DNA of 64,000 bases from contig NC_080426.1 in the NCBI RefSeq assembly GCF_029873635.1, positions 53,148,093 to 53,212,092 on the forward strand. Reading direction: 5' to 3'. A program made the position numbers and the translations under genes. Under the pieces are notes generated by a model. That model searched no databases, had not been told where the DNA came from, and saw nothing but the letters and a program-made list of their open reading frames with translations. Each line of letters starts with the position of its first letter. The first letter of the stretch is position 1. Shown here in pieces: positions 1-10,858 of the stretch. Origin of the DNA: Malania oleifera. Its lineage: Eukaryota > Streptophyta > Magnoliopsida > Santalales > Ximeniaceae.

Positions 1-274
1 ACTAAGGTCATTTTGCATTATGATTTGGTTTAAGCTTACAAGATAAACCATGCATGTGTTGTGTGTGCTTATTACAAACCAAATGTCCTAATTACTATTA
101 CAAATCAAATAGACCACTAAATATATTACAACTGAAAATACGAACTGGTCTTCAAGGTTTGAGCTTTCTCGTGCCATTGATGATATGCTAATATGAACCT
201 GCACATGAGCTAAATATTTATTAAATATAGGAGTATTTGTCATTATCAAAACCGGGCGTGACCTATAAGGTCGA
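1..274 (-). repeat. SIRE-type LTR fragment (U3 start), reverse orientation
   Basis: The stretch matches, with scattered differences, the outer end of the reverse LTR at 30100-30414: the same order of blocks (GGTCATTTTGCATTATG, CATGCATGTG, TATTACAAACC, then TAAATA...GTATTTGTCATTATCAAAAC and GACCTATAAGGTC). In the element's own sense this is the first ~270 bp of an LTR. It lacks the usual terminal TCAACA and runs straight into a forward LTR tail, so it is a truncated or recombined copy. No coding capacity. Confidence 0.7.
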
Positions 275-868
275 TATATTTGCTTGTAGATACACTCTTG
301 GGCTTGATTTGAGATAATCACTATTTTGAGTGTTGATTGCACATATGAACCATTGAGTTTATTGTTCTTACATTATTAGTGTGTTCTGATTATTACTAGT
401 GCAAATATGCTTGATTAAGAAGCATTATATATGCACACATCTTGTATTGAAATACTATTGCATTTTAGGTGTGACCTGAGGGGGCGGTAATCCAGTCCGG
501 AAGGATTGGCCATGAAGGTTGAGGTCAGTTCTGTGTTAATTGACCTAATTGTATTTAGGTGTCACTCTACTCATTAAGTGAGCCCATAGTGTAATCTTTG
601 TACTGGTGAGCCAAGGCGGGGACGTAGGTAGTTTGTTGAATCTCGATAATATTTATGGTGTTGTCTCTCTTTACTGCTTTCCCTTACATGCTTAATTAGA
701 CTACTTGTACAGTTTAATTTTCACCGAATATATATTGATTTATTTTATCTGCACTACATTGACCTTAGGCTTGTGTAATACTGCTGCTAGTGGTTTGATC
801 TAGGAGATTAATTTTAAAATACCAATTCACCACCCCCCCTCTTGGGATTACAGTAAAGCTAGCACACA
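275..868 (+). repeat. SIRE-type LTR fragment (R-U5 end), forward
   Basis: It aligns by eye with the last ~570 bp of the LTR at 45652-47736: GCGGTAATCCAGTCCGG, TTAAGTGAGCCCATAGTGTAATC, GGGGACGTAGGTAG...TTGAATCTCGATAA, then the C-rich CACCCCCCCTCTTGGGATTACA end and AGCACA. No primer-binding site follows, so this is an LTR tail without its element. Confidence 0.7.
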
Positions 869-2213
869 GTTTAGGGCTTCGAAGTTTTGCACCAAGAGTA
901 TTCTAAATATCTCTAAAAAATATTTTCTCAATATTCAAGCACAAGAGATATTCGAAAAATGAGCTTGTGAAAATATGTTTGCACACTCAAAAATACAAGT
1001 TCAATGAGTCTTGCAATAAAGATGTAAAGACTCACTAACTACAAGATTTTTCCCACACACGGATTTATTAAATAAAATTGGGGAAAACCTTATGCTCAAC
1101 TCTCAATCTGAAAATCAAATATACAACACAATGAGAGTTTCCTACCAAATGAGAATAATGTATAACTGCTTAAAGAACTCTCACAAGGATTGATTTTGCA
1201 AAGGAATAGTAGTATATAAGGGTATAGACTTTGTATTTGGAAAAAACTCTCCAAAAAATACAAAGAATATTTTTGCTAATCAAAGTGCTAATTAATTACT
1301 AATCTAAGCAAATGAACCCACATATATAGACTGGATCAAAATTATAATCGTTGGGGATACAAAGGGAATAATTAAATTTGTTTTAAATGAGTTTAAGAAA
1401 ATTAACCTACTTTAACCCCAATTAATCACGGTAAAATTTGGCCAACCCGAGAGTTTCGGTCGACCAAGCCATAGGTTCGGTTGCCCAAACAGACACATCG
1501 GAAAAAGTAACTTTTCCATGTTTGGGTGCCTAAATGAGGATTCGGTGTGCTAACCAAGGCGATTTTTTAATCTGTCCGAGGTTCGGTCGCCTGGTCTCAA
1601 CTTCGGTTTATCGAACTTGCATATTCGGTCACCTAAGGGTGATTTGAACTTGAACGTTTGGGCACCCGAGTTGTGGAAAGGGTCAGAATATGAGTTCGAT
1701 TGACCGAGGACAGTGAAGTCTTTTTGGGTTTGGTCGCCCAAAGTCTGGTCAACACGCCGACTATTCAACGATTCGTCGATCGAGGTGTTTTGAACACCAA
1801 GGTTCGGTCGACCGATGTGTTTTGAACACCAAGGTTCGGTCGCCCGAAGGCCTATAATTTTTATACCTTAAGTCCTATTTCAATTCAATAGTTTCCTCTG
1901 ATAGTATATGAGATAATGTGGACTAACTTAAGTGTAAGTGCAAGGACCTAGGGTCTTTTTATGGTCTTTGTGCTTATTAGTTCCTACATGCATGATGCAC
2001 ATCAATTATTACAGACCATTCCTACTTTGCTATTACAGACCCGAATTGAACTTAATATAAATTACAAAAAATAAATATTCTGGGTCTTCTTTTGCTTCAA
2101 GATAACATATGTCATCATATAATCTTTCTAATATGAACCTGCACACAAACTTGACTGACATTAAATACCGGAGTATTTGTCATAATCAAAACAGGGTATG
2201 ACCTATAAGGTCA
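869..2213 (-). repeat. SIRE-type LTR fragment, reverse, with palindromic U3 array
   Basis: Reverse-oriented LTR body. From high to low coordinates it reads U3 start (about 2213, GACCTATAAGGTC), palindrome array (1860-1440), a TATA-like TATATATG block (about 1325) and part of R. It resembles 29000-30414. The R-U5 end is missing on the left side where it meets 868. The reading frames here are simple translations of the array and are not genes. Confidence 0.65.
1440..1860 (-). repeat. Array of GTTCGGTCGACCGAAC-type palindromes and half-sites
   Basis: About a dozen degenerate copies spaced roughly 25-45 bp, for example GGTTCGGTCGACCGATG near 1800, GTTCGGTCGCCCGAAG near 1835 and TTCGGTCGACCAAG near 1455. 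Units are either near-perfect palindromes with a GGTCGACC core or single arms ending in CCGAAC. The array lies in the U3 part of the LTR, upstream of its TATA-like box. Confidence 0.75.
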
Positions 2214-3002
2214 AAATATTTTATAGTGAAATAAAATGTCCTCTGATTCCATCTCTTTGAAAATAGATTCATTGATTCAAGGTCTTGTGGAGCATTTTCC
2301 CTAAAACAATTGTGGATCTATTGTATGATCATTTTGATTATCTACGAATGTTGGATGGCTTGATCTTGAATTAATTTGACAAGATCTATTGATTTGACGA
2401 AGTGGATGATGGATCTTTTGAAGGATTAGTTTGATGATATCTATGAAATATGGACTTGTTTAATCTTTGATCTATTTGACAATATTTGCCAATTTGAGAG
2501 GTTGATGTTGTTCCTAAAGAAGTTGATGTTGGATCTTTCGGATGATCAATGTCACTATATACAACATATGAGTTTATTTATTTATTCATTTTTTAACTTT
2601 TAACAAAATTGGCCAATTTGTGGGTGCAGTTGTGGATCTTTGGAAGGATCAATTTGGCGATGTACAGAAAGTGAATTTGTTTAATTTTTAAATATGTTTG
2701 ATGTGACATGTCAATTTAAGTGCTCAAAAGAGCGTATTCTCGATCAAAGCAAAATGGATATTCTAGATGACGAAGTTGATAATTCGTAGAAAGATAAATC
2801 ATGTAACCAATTTTCATGAGTGCGGGGCTTGATCATGAACAATATGCTTGGAAGAAGAATTAATCGATTGATAATAATTGGAATTTGAGTAATTTTATGT
2901 TACCAAGGTTACTGAAAAATGGTGCTTGATCCTTGATTTTGTATTTGCTTCTTTCTTTTCCAAGTTAAGTCTTCTCCTTCTTTTTCTTCTCTTTTCTTTC
3001 TC
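2214..3002. other. No gene recognised
   Basis: AT-rich DNA. Loosely repeated phrases of the form GATGTTGGATCTTT(C/T)GGA(A/T)GAT followed by TTTGAYRAT occur near 2405, 2525 and 2630 and suggest an old degenerate tandem repeat. A pyrimidine-rich block (2945-3005) precedes the SINE. No coding exon or known element could be supported. Confidence 0.5.
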
Positions 3003-3160
3003 CTTGGTGCTATGGCAAGTGCCTCCGCCTTGGTACGAGTGGTCTCGGGTTCGAGACTTGGGAGCAGGCTCTCAAAAAATGAGGGTAAGACTTACCAACA
3101 TCCACCTCTCCTAGACCCCACTCAAAGTGGGAGCCTTGTGCACTGGGTACAGCCTTTTCT
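3003..3160 (+). mobile_element. tRNA-derived SINE, Au-like
   Basis: An A-box-like TGGCAAGTGCC (about 3013) and a B-box GGTTCGAGACT (3048-3058) of an internal Pol III promoter are followed by the tRNA-unrelated body typical of plant Au-type SINEs: GAGGGTAAGACTTACC, then AGACCCCACTC...GTGGGAGCCTTGTGCACTGGGTAC and a short T run. The 5' edge is uncertain because the pyrimidine tract before it hides any target duplication. It lies about 630 bp upstream of the TATA box of the GH3 gene. Confidence 0.7.
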
Positions 3161-3786
3161 TATAGACAATGATTAGGGTTAGGTTTTATGCTAATAAATT
3201 CATTATTTTGACACATGCCCCTGTTTGTGAATTTAGGCTCATGAGACTAATAAAATATTTTTACTAAGTTAAGCCCAAGTTAGATATTAAGATCCAAAGC
3301 CCTTTCTTCTAAGCCCAATATACATATTTTATTAATTGATCACGCTAGAATAATTAGTTAAATATATATTTTTTTAACTTTGACAAATTCAACTATTATT
3401 TTCATTTTTTAGGCATTGATAATTTTCTAATATCTACAAATATTAGTTAACATAAAAAAAAAATGTAAAAAAAAAAAATGATTCCTCATTTTCCTTTTTA
3501 AAAGAAAACTGTTGACCTAACTGTATCTCAAACTGCATCCAAAATTTAATATCAAAAGGTAATGTGATTTTTTTGTAAATGGAAAGGCAGGCGCGGTTTT
3601 GAGCCAAGAATAATGCTATTTTTAAGGCATGAAAATTTGTTATTTCCGTATAAGGGCATAAGTGGAATTTTAGTAAAAAGGTCGTCGGCTAGGTACCTAC
3701 GGTTTGGTATATTCCGTGAATACGGGCTGGAATGGAGGGTAGAACTGGAATGGAAAAAATGCGATCCATTTGGGTGTACCACTGCC
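3161..3786 (+). promoter_or_regulatory. Upstream region of the GH3/JAR1-like gene
   Basis: AT-rich 0.6-kb stretch between the SINE and the TATA box, with two A-runs near 3450-3480. It contains no exon that I can support. It is called promoter region only from its position; no specific response element stands out clearly enough to be claimed. Confidence 0.4.
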
Positions 3787-3794
3787 TATAAAAC
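3787..3794 (+). promoter_or_regulatory. TATA box of the GH3/JAR1-like gene
   Basis: TATAAAAC sits in CTGCCTATAAAACACG. A cytosine/adenine-rich stretch about 30 bp downstream (3815-3830) is a plausible transcription start, and a pyrimidine-rich leader follows. Confidence 0.6.
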
Positions 3795-3819
3795 ACGAAC
3801 CACTTGAAGATTCTCCTCC

Positions 3820-4166
3820 CACACCCAAACTCCGACGGAGTCTGCTAGAAACAGAGAAAAGTATAAACCAGCACCTCTCTCTCTCTCTCTCTCTCTCTCT
3901 GAGCCACTCTCTGCCATTTTTCTCTCTCTTAAAAAAAAAATTAAAAACACCCTCTTTCCTCTGGGATTGTCGCCTCTTTTGGCGCTCGACGACAATCGAA
4001 GTGGGTGGAGTTGTTTTTCATCTCAGCAAGACGAGAGCCTTCCTCTCTGCTTTTTCATCATCATCCCCATCTTCCTTCTTCTTCTTCTTCTTCTTCTTCT
4101 TCTACAGCAAACCAAGTGCAAGAAAAGTTACGAGCTTCACCATTGCAACAGTCTCTCTCTCAAGCG
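3820..4166 (+). other. Probable 5' UTR exon with (CT)n and (TTC)n repeats
   Basis: Pyrimidine-rich leader with a (CT)n run at 3875-3900 and a (TTC)n run at about 4073-4103, both common in plant 5' UTRs. I infer that it ends at a GCG|GTACTG donor (4166/4167) and is spliced to the CAG|ATG acceptor at 5238/5239. The reading frames through it are low-complexity Ser/Leu/Phe and are not proteins. The exact start and donor need a transcript. Confidence 0.45.
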
Positions 4167-5238
4167 GTACTGTTTTTGCTTCAATATTTTGAATTTAGCT
4201 GTAAAGTGGGTGGGCGTGGTTTAAATTTTAATCTCCCGGTGGAATCGGGACCTTGCTTGTCTGTAGTTCGTGTAACTGTTCATTCCCTTTATAAATAATA
4301 TCTTTCTGTTTTTTTTTTTTTGGCCTCTTTCTTTTGAAATTCTTCTCCTCTAAAGTTCGCTTTTTACTTCATTGTTTCTTTAGAGTTTGGACCATTTGGG
4401 GATCTCTTTGATCTTAGTGTTCCCCCCTGGTCGATTTCTCTTGTCTTTTTTTTCTCCGTTCCAAAGATTCCAATTAATAAATAGTTTTTTTTTTTAAATT
4501 CTGTTTGGTTATCCTTGATTGCTTCACCCAAAGGTGGGTTTACGCGCAGCTTAATTTTCCTTAATCGTTTCATTGCGATAGCTGATCATTAGTTTAACAT
4601 CTTTTTCTTTCTTTTAATTGACCCAGTTGACTTCCCTTGATAAAACAGAGAAAAGCTTTGAAATTTCTGTTGCTCTTTCGAGTTCCAAGAATTTTCGTGC
4701 TGTGAAAAGGTTTACTTTGCATGCTCAACCATCATTTCCCCGTTGCTTCGGATTTCTAACTTCAGTAGTACGTTTGTAGTTTGGCAGAGCTTTGCCTCAT
4801 GTCTTCCTCATCCTCCCCCTCTATTAAGAAGCATTGTAAATTTGTATGAACTCCTTGTTCAAATGCTGATTTTGCAAGAAATCTTCGTTTTTTGAATGCT
4901 TCATAAATGGGTATTTGGACATGGGTGTATGTGTTTGTGTGTGCACGTGACAGCATGTGCATGAGGGGGCTTTTCGTTAAGTGTGTTTTTTCCATTATTG
5001 GATTCATGTTTGATTTTCTAGTCATCGTTTGTCCTTTTCGTCCTATTGCTGGGGTGGGTTTTATCCTTCCCCGGATAGTAAGCTCATATAGCTGATATAT
5101 TGGTCCTTCTGTAATAGTTTTGTCGTTATGTTCAATTGTCTTCGCAGTTTCATGATCAATTATATTTGAATTTTTCTGCAAGTTCTATGGTTAATCATTT
5201 ACTGTTTTTCACAATAATTTTTCTAAAGTGGAAATCAG
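4167..5238 (+). other. Probable 5' UTR intron
   Basis: T-rich, no ATG-led frame with protein character, bordered by GTACTG at the left and TCTAAAGTGGAAATCAG at the right. Inferred from base composition and border dinucleotides only. Another donor, such as GTAAAG near 4201, is possible. Confidence 0.4.
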
Positions 5239-5271
5239 ATGTTTGTAATTGCAACAGCTGTGTCGGTGAGG

Positions 5272-8200
5272 ATGTTGGAGAAGATGGAAGAAATTAACTT
5301 GGAGAAGGTAATAGAGGAATTCGAGGCAATAACGAAGGATGCAGGAAGAGTTCAGACGGATACACTAAAGAAAATTTTGGAAGAAAACGCTCGTGCAGAG
5401 TACCTGCAGGAACTGGATCTGAATGGAAGAACCGACCCAGAAAGTTTTAAGGCTTGCGTCCCACTTGTGACTCATAAGGATTTGGAGCCATATATTCAGA
5501 GAATTGCGGATGGTGACGCTTCTCTCATTCTTACCGGGAAGCCAATTACGACCATCTCATTGAGGTTATTGGCAATTTTGTTTATATTTTTTGCTCCAAA
5601 TTTAATTGAATCACATTTTGACCATATGCGATTGAAATTTTGGGTCATGAGGAAACTTTTTTTATTGCAGTTCTGGTACCACTCAAGGAAAGCCGAAGTA
5701 TGTGCCTTTCAACGATGAATTGATGGAAACTACCATGCAGATTTATCGGACTAATTTTGCCTTCAGGAACAGGTACTACACCCCAGCTGGTCTTAGAGAA
5801 TGCCTTGCTGCTTGTCAGCATCATTTTTTTTTTATTGATTCCATGGAACTTACAATTATCCTACTTACTCTCTGCTCCTGTAGTTGCCATTGTTAGTGCT
5901 TTTGGGGAAGGTGGTGAAGTAATGAGCGGAGTCCTGTATCATTTGGTTAATGGTGTCCAATAGGCACATATACAATTTGTTAATCCAAATTGAATCATAT
6001 TTATTGGTCTGACATATGCTTTTCATAGGGCAATCACTGAATTTTCTGATTTATGTTTGTTTTTTTTTTTTTTAAAGTTAGATTTTATAGCAGAGTAGTG
6101 TTTGTGCGGTCTTTGCGTCTATAAGATACAGGGGTTTCAATACAAATCTTATATATATATTCCTAAACATATGGAATGAGAAAAAAAAAAAAAAAAAACA
6201 GAAGGAAAAAAATGAGTGTAACTTGATGAGGATTTTCTTTGGGCAGAGATTTCCCTATTGAGAACGGAAAGGCCTTGCAGTTTGTCTACAGCAGCAAGCA
6301 GTCTAAAACAAAAGGGGGCCTGGCAGCTGGGACTGCCACGACAAATGTGTTCCGCAACTCCAAATACAAGAATACAATGAAGGGACTGCAGTCCCAGTGT
6401 TGCAGCCCTGATGAAGTGATATTTGGTCCGGACTTCCACCAATCATTGTACTGCCATCTCCTATGTGGTCTAATTTACAGGGAAGAAGTCCAGTTTGTGT
6501 CCTCTACCTTTGCCCACTGCATCGTCCTTGCCTTCCGAACCTTTGAACAAGTTTGGGAGGAACTCTGCACTGATATTCGGGAGGGGGTCCTCACTAGCCG
6601 GGTAACTGCACCATCCATCCGAACAGCAATGTCTAAACTGCTCAAGCCAAATCCTGAATTGGCTGATTTGATTTATAAAAAGTGCTTGGGATTAAATAAT
6701 TGGTATGGACTCATACCAGAGCTCTTTCCTAATGCGAAGTACATATATGCGATCATGACTGGGTCGATGGAACCTTACTTGAAAAAGCTGAGGCAATATG
6801 CAGGTGGGCTGCCCCTGTTGAGTGCTGATTATGGGTCTTCTGAAGGGTGGATTGGGGTTAATGCGAATCCCAAATTGCCTCCTGAGTTAGCCACCTTTGC
6901 TGTGCTCCCAAATATTGGATATTTTGAGTTTATCCCTCTACGGCACAACACCGAGGATCATGATCAAGATGGAACTGACTTCCTTTTTATGGAACCCAAG
7001 CCAGTGGGTCTGACTGAAGTCAAGGTTGAAGAAGAGTATGAGGTCATTGTCACCAATTTTGCAGGTATGAAAGCATTTGAATAAATTGGAACGAGAAATT
7101 GGAACCATTCATGCTTTCCTGCATCTGCTGCACTGAACACGTGTTTGCCATGCCTAGCACATATCACTAAATAGTAAAGCTTATGGATGGTCATTCTGTG
7201 CATTTCATAAATAATCTATATTTGAAACTGTGAAGATAATCTAGCATTGAATCATTTAGTGGTCTAGTGCTGGTTCAAACTGGCACCCATTTAATGGATG
7301 TCAGCAAGCCCCAACTTCCTTCAAATGCTCAGCCTGTGGAATTAGAAACCAGGGGAAACAACTTCTATCCCGATGCATATTTTCCTCTTCCCATTGTTAT
7401 GTCGTTTCTTTCAATTATGACTTTGTTTTTCTGTGGTGTCACGAATGAGATTCTTGATTCCATAGGTGACATGACTTATCCAGCTTGCACAGACACAAGT
7501 GCCTATAATTGTTTGAAAAATGTAATAGTTATTATTAACAGTTAAAAACTTATCTTGTTGGTTGACAGCTTTGGATAAGGACCCCCAACTATTGTTTTTT
7601 ATATGAATAGCTGCCATTTTTAATGCCCCTCATGTATGTCATAATGGTAGAAAGGATCTTGTGAAAGATTGCCCCGAGGGAAATTGTTAATACTACTGTT
7701 CATATTAAAGGTCAGAGCGATGCACTATTTCCAATAAGTTTCCTAAAATAACACCTCAACCAGTGTCCCTTGGGGCACTCGTTGACAAAATCGTAGTGTT
7801 TGCTTTTCTCAAGGATACTTGTTTACCCATCTTGAAGGTTTTATTTATTTATTTATTTATTTAATACCTTTTAACTTCCATATCATATGCTTGGTGACAC
7901 TTTTTATGTACAGTGAAACAAAATTAGCTGACATTTCTGTTTTCTGTTCCATATTGCACGCCACTACTCTATGATATAAGTTATATAATGTTGTCCTTTG
8001 ATGCTGAGTTTTAATAAGCTGCAGAAATACAAATATTTTGTGTAGAATATAGTCTATATACAATCTTTATGTCTCATTCAACTCTTTTATTTCTTCACAA
8101 ACAACTTATCTTCTTTAGAAATTGGTTGATAAATACGTTGACTTGTACTTTACAAACTCATTGTGATGGCCAGCACATAACAAATTGAAAATGACTTTAG

Positions 8201-8780
8201 CCTTTGTTATGTTAGAATGAAATGGAATTGAATTTCTAACTGATTTTCCAAACTTATTGTGATGGCCAGCACAAAACAAATTGAAAATAATTTTAGCCTT
8301 TGTTATGTAGGAATGGAATTGAATTTTTCACTCAATTTTCTTCATGTTCTTCATTCAAATTTTCATTCCATTTTGTTCCATTTCCACCTCATTCTATTTT
8401 GCAAACCCAAACATGACATACGCTCTCATTTGAGGAAGCTGACTTAGGTGGTAGATGCTCAATGAAAAGGATTAAGTGAATAAAGAATAACTGTTGAAAT
8501 GCTGATGAAAAGCTAAACAAGGATTAGTTGAATGCTTTATTGGCATTTTGTTTTTAACTTATTGATGTAACATGCTGGCAAGTTTGAATGAGAATATATA
8601 AAACAACTGCATCGATAATGGGTTAATTAAAAAGTACACATCAAATTAAGTTTATGAATTTTTTATAAAGAAGCTCAGTGCAGTGGCCCTCTATCTTTTT
8701 TATTGGACACTGATTCCTGGACCTACAAGTAAATGTGGGCTTTTCAACTTTAGACCCTGATCTGCTGCTCTTGTTGCCTT

Positions 8781-8812
<32 letters not shown>

Positions 8813-9663
8813 AAAACCCCCACACACAAACATTTGGGGTCCCAGGTGGGTTGAACATCCATTCCTTATCCCCGTGTAAAACGGCAACTCACTGACGAAA
8901 TATGGCTTAATTTCATCGCACTATTATTACTAGTCGTAGTATTGTTCTACATTCTCTAGATTAAGTTAACTGTGGATGTTTTGATAGATTTAACTCGTGG
9001 ATATTAGCTCATTGAAGGAGTAGAATGCTCAATCTTTAATAGCTGTAGTGTTAGAATTTGCAACCACAATTGGTCGTCTGAAAAATTCCAGTTATACATT
9101 GTTGAAATTATCTTGCAGGTTTATACCGGTATAGGTTGGGGGATGTGGTGAAGGTTGTGGGCTTCCACAACTCGACCCCGGAACTCCAATTTGTCTGCAG
9201 GAGCAATCTGATGCTCACTATCAATATTGACAAGAATACAGAGAAAGATCTACAGCTAGCTGTGGCAGCAGCAGCAGCCAAGTTATTAGCCAAAGAAAAA
9301 CTTGAAGTTCTTGATTTCACTAGTCATGTGGACATGTTGACAGAACCTGGACATTACATCATCTTCTGGGAGCTGAGTGGCGAAGCCAATGAGGAGGTGT
9401 TGAGAGAATGCTGCAATTGTTTGGATCTATCTTTTGTTGATGCAGGCTATGTCAGTTCTCGAAAAGTCGGTGCCATAGGAGCACTCGAGCTCCGAGTGGT
9501 TAGGAAGGGAACTTTCCAGAAGATTCTAGATCATTATTTGTGCTTGGGGGGTGCTGTTAGTCAGTTTAAAACACCGCGGTGTGTGGGGGCATCTAACAAA
9601 ATGGTGTTGCAAATACTTTCTGCCAATGTTGTCGAGAGCTATTTCAGTACTGCCTTCTGTTGA
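5272..9663 (+). CDS. JAR1: Jasmonoyl-amino acid synthetase, GH3 family (JAR1/GH3.11-like)
   Basis: Four coding exons (5272-5564, 5671-5772, 6247-7064, 9119-9663) joined by GT-AG introns total 1758 nt, 585 residues plus TGA, close to the usual ~575. It carries the three acyl-adenylate motifs of the GH3 family: [10 protein letters not shown] (residues 98-107), YGSSE (327-331) and YRYRLGD (407-413). Family knowledge: GH3 enzymes adenylate a carboxylic hormone with ATP and then join an amino acid; JAR1 makes jasmonoyl-isoleucine, the active jasmonate, in the cytosol. Assignment to the JAR1 clade rests on the MLEKMEE start, the exon 3 sequence around YGSSEGWIG and the SYFSTAF end. I chose the ATG at 5272 because family members begin MLEK; an in-frame ATG at 5239 would add 11 residues. 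No frameshift or stop is seen, so it should be functional. A different acyl acid substrate cannot be excluded. Confidence 0.9.
8153..8341 (+). repeat. Direct duplication, 96-bp period, in intron 3
   Basis: Copy 1 starts at 8153 (CAAACTCATTGTGATGG) and copy 2 at 8249 (CAAACTTATTGTGATGG). Both continue through GCCAGCACA and TTTAGCCTTTGTTATG to GGAATTGAATTT. The copies differ by scattered substitutions, so the duplication is not recent. Confidence 0.85.
8782..8813 (+). repeat. (TCA)n microsatellite in intron 3
   Basis: About ten uninterrupted TCA units followed by AAAACCCCCACACACAAAC. Confidence 0.95.
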
Positions 9664-10172
9664 ATAATTTCATGTAATAATTGATTTGGTTTAGATCTGT
9701 TTATGCATTGATGCGTCTAATCTTCAAATGGAACCACAAAGTTTTACTTTTTTCTTTCCCCTACCTAATGACCCCATTAGATTTCTAATAACTTGAGAAT
9801 TTATTTAAGGAAAGGGCAAAAAAAAAGGAAGGAAACTATGTTTTTTATTGTATTCTCTCTAATATGACTCTTCTCTTCGTATATGTTAAAGATGTACGAA
9901 ATAAAATTTTTATATATTATTTTTCTTCTCTTTTTTTAAGACAGCTGAACATAAAATTTGTTTTTTCCTCCCTTTTCTCATTCTTATATTTTTGAGGTTT
10001 CAAATGGATTACTCTAGGCATAATGGGTTTTGATGTTGGTGGCACTTGTCTCAGGTTCTTTTTTTTTTTTATTTTTGGTTAATTGGGATGCCCATTCAAC
10101 CAGAATTGTGCAAGGAAAATAGAAGATGCACAGGTCACTGTAAAGTTTCAATTTCAGTGCCCCTTTGTAAAT

Positions 10173-10211
<39 letters not shown>

Positions 10212-10224
10212 GTTTTGACTATTC
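9664..10224 (+). other. 3' UTR and downstream flank of the GH3/JAR1-like gene
   Basis: AT-rich tail with AATAATT and TGTAATAATTG just after the stop and AATAAAAT at about 9900, any of which could direct polyadenylation. A (CT)n run at 10175-10208 closes the stretch. The retrotransposon target duplication begins at 10225, about 560 bp past the stop codon. Confidence 0.6.
10175..10208 (+). repeat. (CT)n microsatellite beside the insertion site
   Basis: About 17 uninterrupted CT units ending 16 bp before the target-site duplication. Confidence 0.95.
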
Positions 10225-10229
10225 ACATG
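10225..10229 (+). repeat. Target-site duplication, left copy (ACATG)
   Basis: ACATG directly before the 5' LTR. It is identical to the five bases directly after the 3' LTR at 14463-14467. Confidence 0.95.
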
Positions 10230-10750
10230 TGTCACGGGCTAAGCTTGTTCAGGGCATTATGCTTGCCTATGACCGCTTATCTCATGTGTTTGGGATGGGT
10301 TTCCATCATATAAATACTAGTGTAGGGTTATTTTCTAGTATTTCTTTCATTGTAAGCCAAATAAGGCAGTATGACTCCTCGGTCACTTTGATGTTTCCTA
10401 GTGCTAGAGTGAGAATGGCCTAGAAAGCTCTTTAGGGGAGGGTGAGTGTTCATCAATCATTGTAAAACTCACTAGCAATTGTCAACGTGCTTAGCCTACT
10501 TGCCTCCCTCGCTAAGTACAACATGTCAACGGAGGATTTGTTAAATGAATTACGTTTGCTTCAATATTTACTGCTTGGTTGCCACGGCTTTCATGAATTG
10601 ATTATAATTTCCGCTGCTATCTGATTGAATGTTAATGAAAGTGTTCCGTGGATGAATGTTGGTAAACAAAAGGCTGGCTAGTTAAGCAAGAGTGCTTTAG
10701 CTAGCGCCGCACGGCCCTTCACAACGGTGTGAAAAAGGCGGACCGTGACA
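10230..10750 (+). repeat. 5' LTR of the chromovirus
   Basis: 521 bp, TG...CA ends. Compared with the 3' LTR it differs by C/A near position 10, three A/G differences, and one extra A in GTTAAATGAA (GTTAATGAA in the 3' copy). Confidence 0.95.
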
Positions 10751-10752
10751 TT

Positions 10753-10765
10753 TGGTATCAGAGCC
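10753..10765 (+). promoter_or_regulatory. Primer-binding site, initiator-tRNA-Met type
   Basis: TGGTATCAGAGCC two bases after the 5' LTR. It is complementary to the 3' end of plant initiator methionine tRNA, which primes minus-strand DNA synthesis in many plant LTR elements. Confidence 0.9.
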
Positions 10766-10858
10766 AAGTCGGTGACACTTGGTGAGAGCCCAAGGTTGAG
10801 TTGCTACGTGAATTCGATTGCCTTCGTTGTTGGGTTTGGAAAGCTTTGGTAAGTGACC

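Larger units (their letters stand above)
7065..9118 (+). other. Third coding intron (2.05 kb) of the GH3/JAR1-like gene
   Basis: It begins GCAG|GTATGA and ends ATCTTGCAG|GT, splitting the Gly405 codon. It is much longer than introns 1 (106 bp) and 2 (474 bp). It holds a 96-bp direct duplication and a (TCA)n run. Open frames inside, such as 7267-7545, do not resemble GH3 sequence and are not needed for the reading frame. Confidence 0.8.

Noticed and set aside
2926..3114. 62-codon frame starting in a pyrimidine tract
   Set aside because: It reads through the SINE and has no protein character.
3770..4298. Overlapping open frames with Ser, Leu and Phe runs
   Set aside because: They translate the (CT)n and (TTC)n repeats of the 5' leader in three frames; low complexity, no family resemblance.
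4762..5181. 139-codon reverse frame upstream of the JAR1-like start
   Set aside because: It lies in the probable 5' UTR intron, opposite strand, with no recognisable domain.
5239..5271. Upstream in-frame ATG as the JAR1 start
   Set aside because: Family members begin MLEK, which matches the ATG at 5272. The upstream ATG directly follows a CAG acceptor and adds 11 residues without counterpart. It remains possible.
7267..7545. 92-codon frame in intron 3 as an extra exon
   Set aside because: Joining exon 3 directly to exon 4 gives the continuous GH3 sequence through the YRYRLGD motif; an insertion here would break it.
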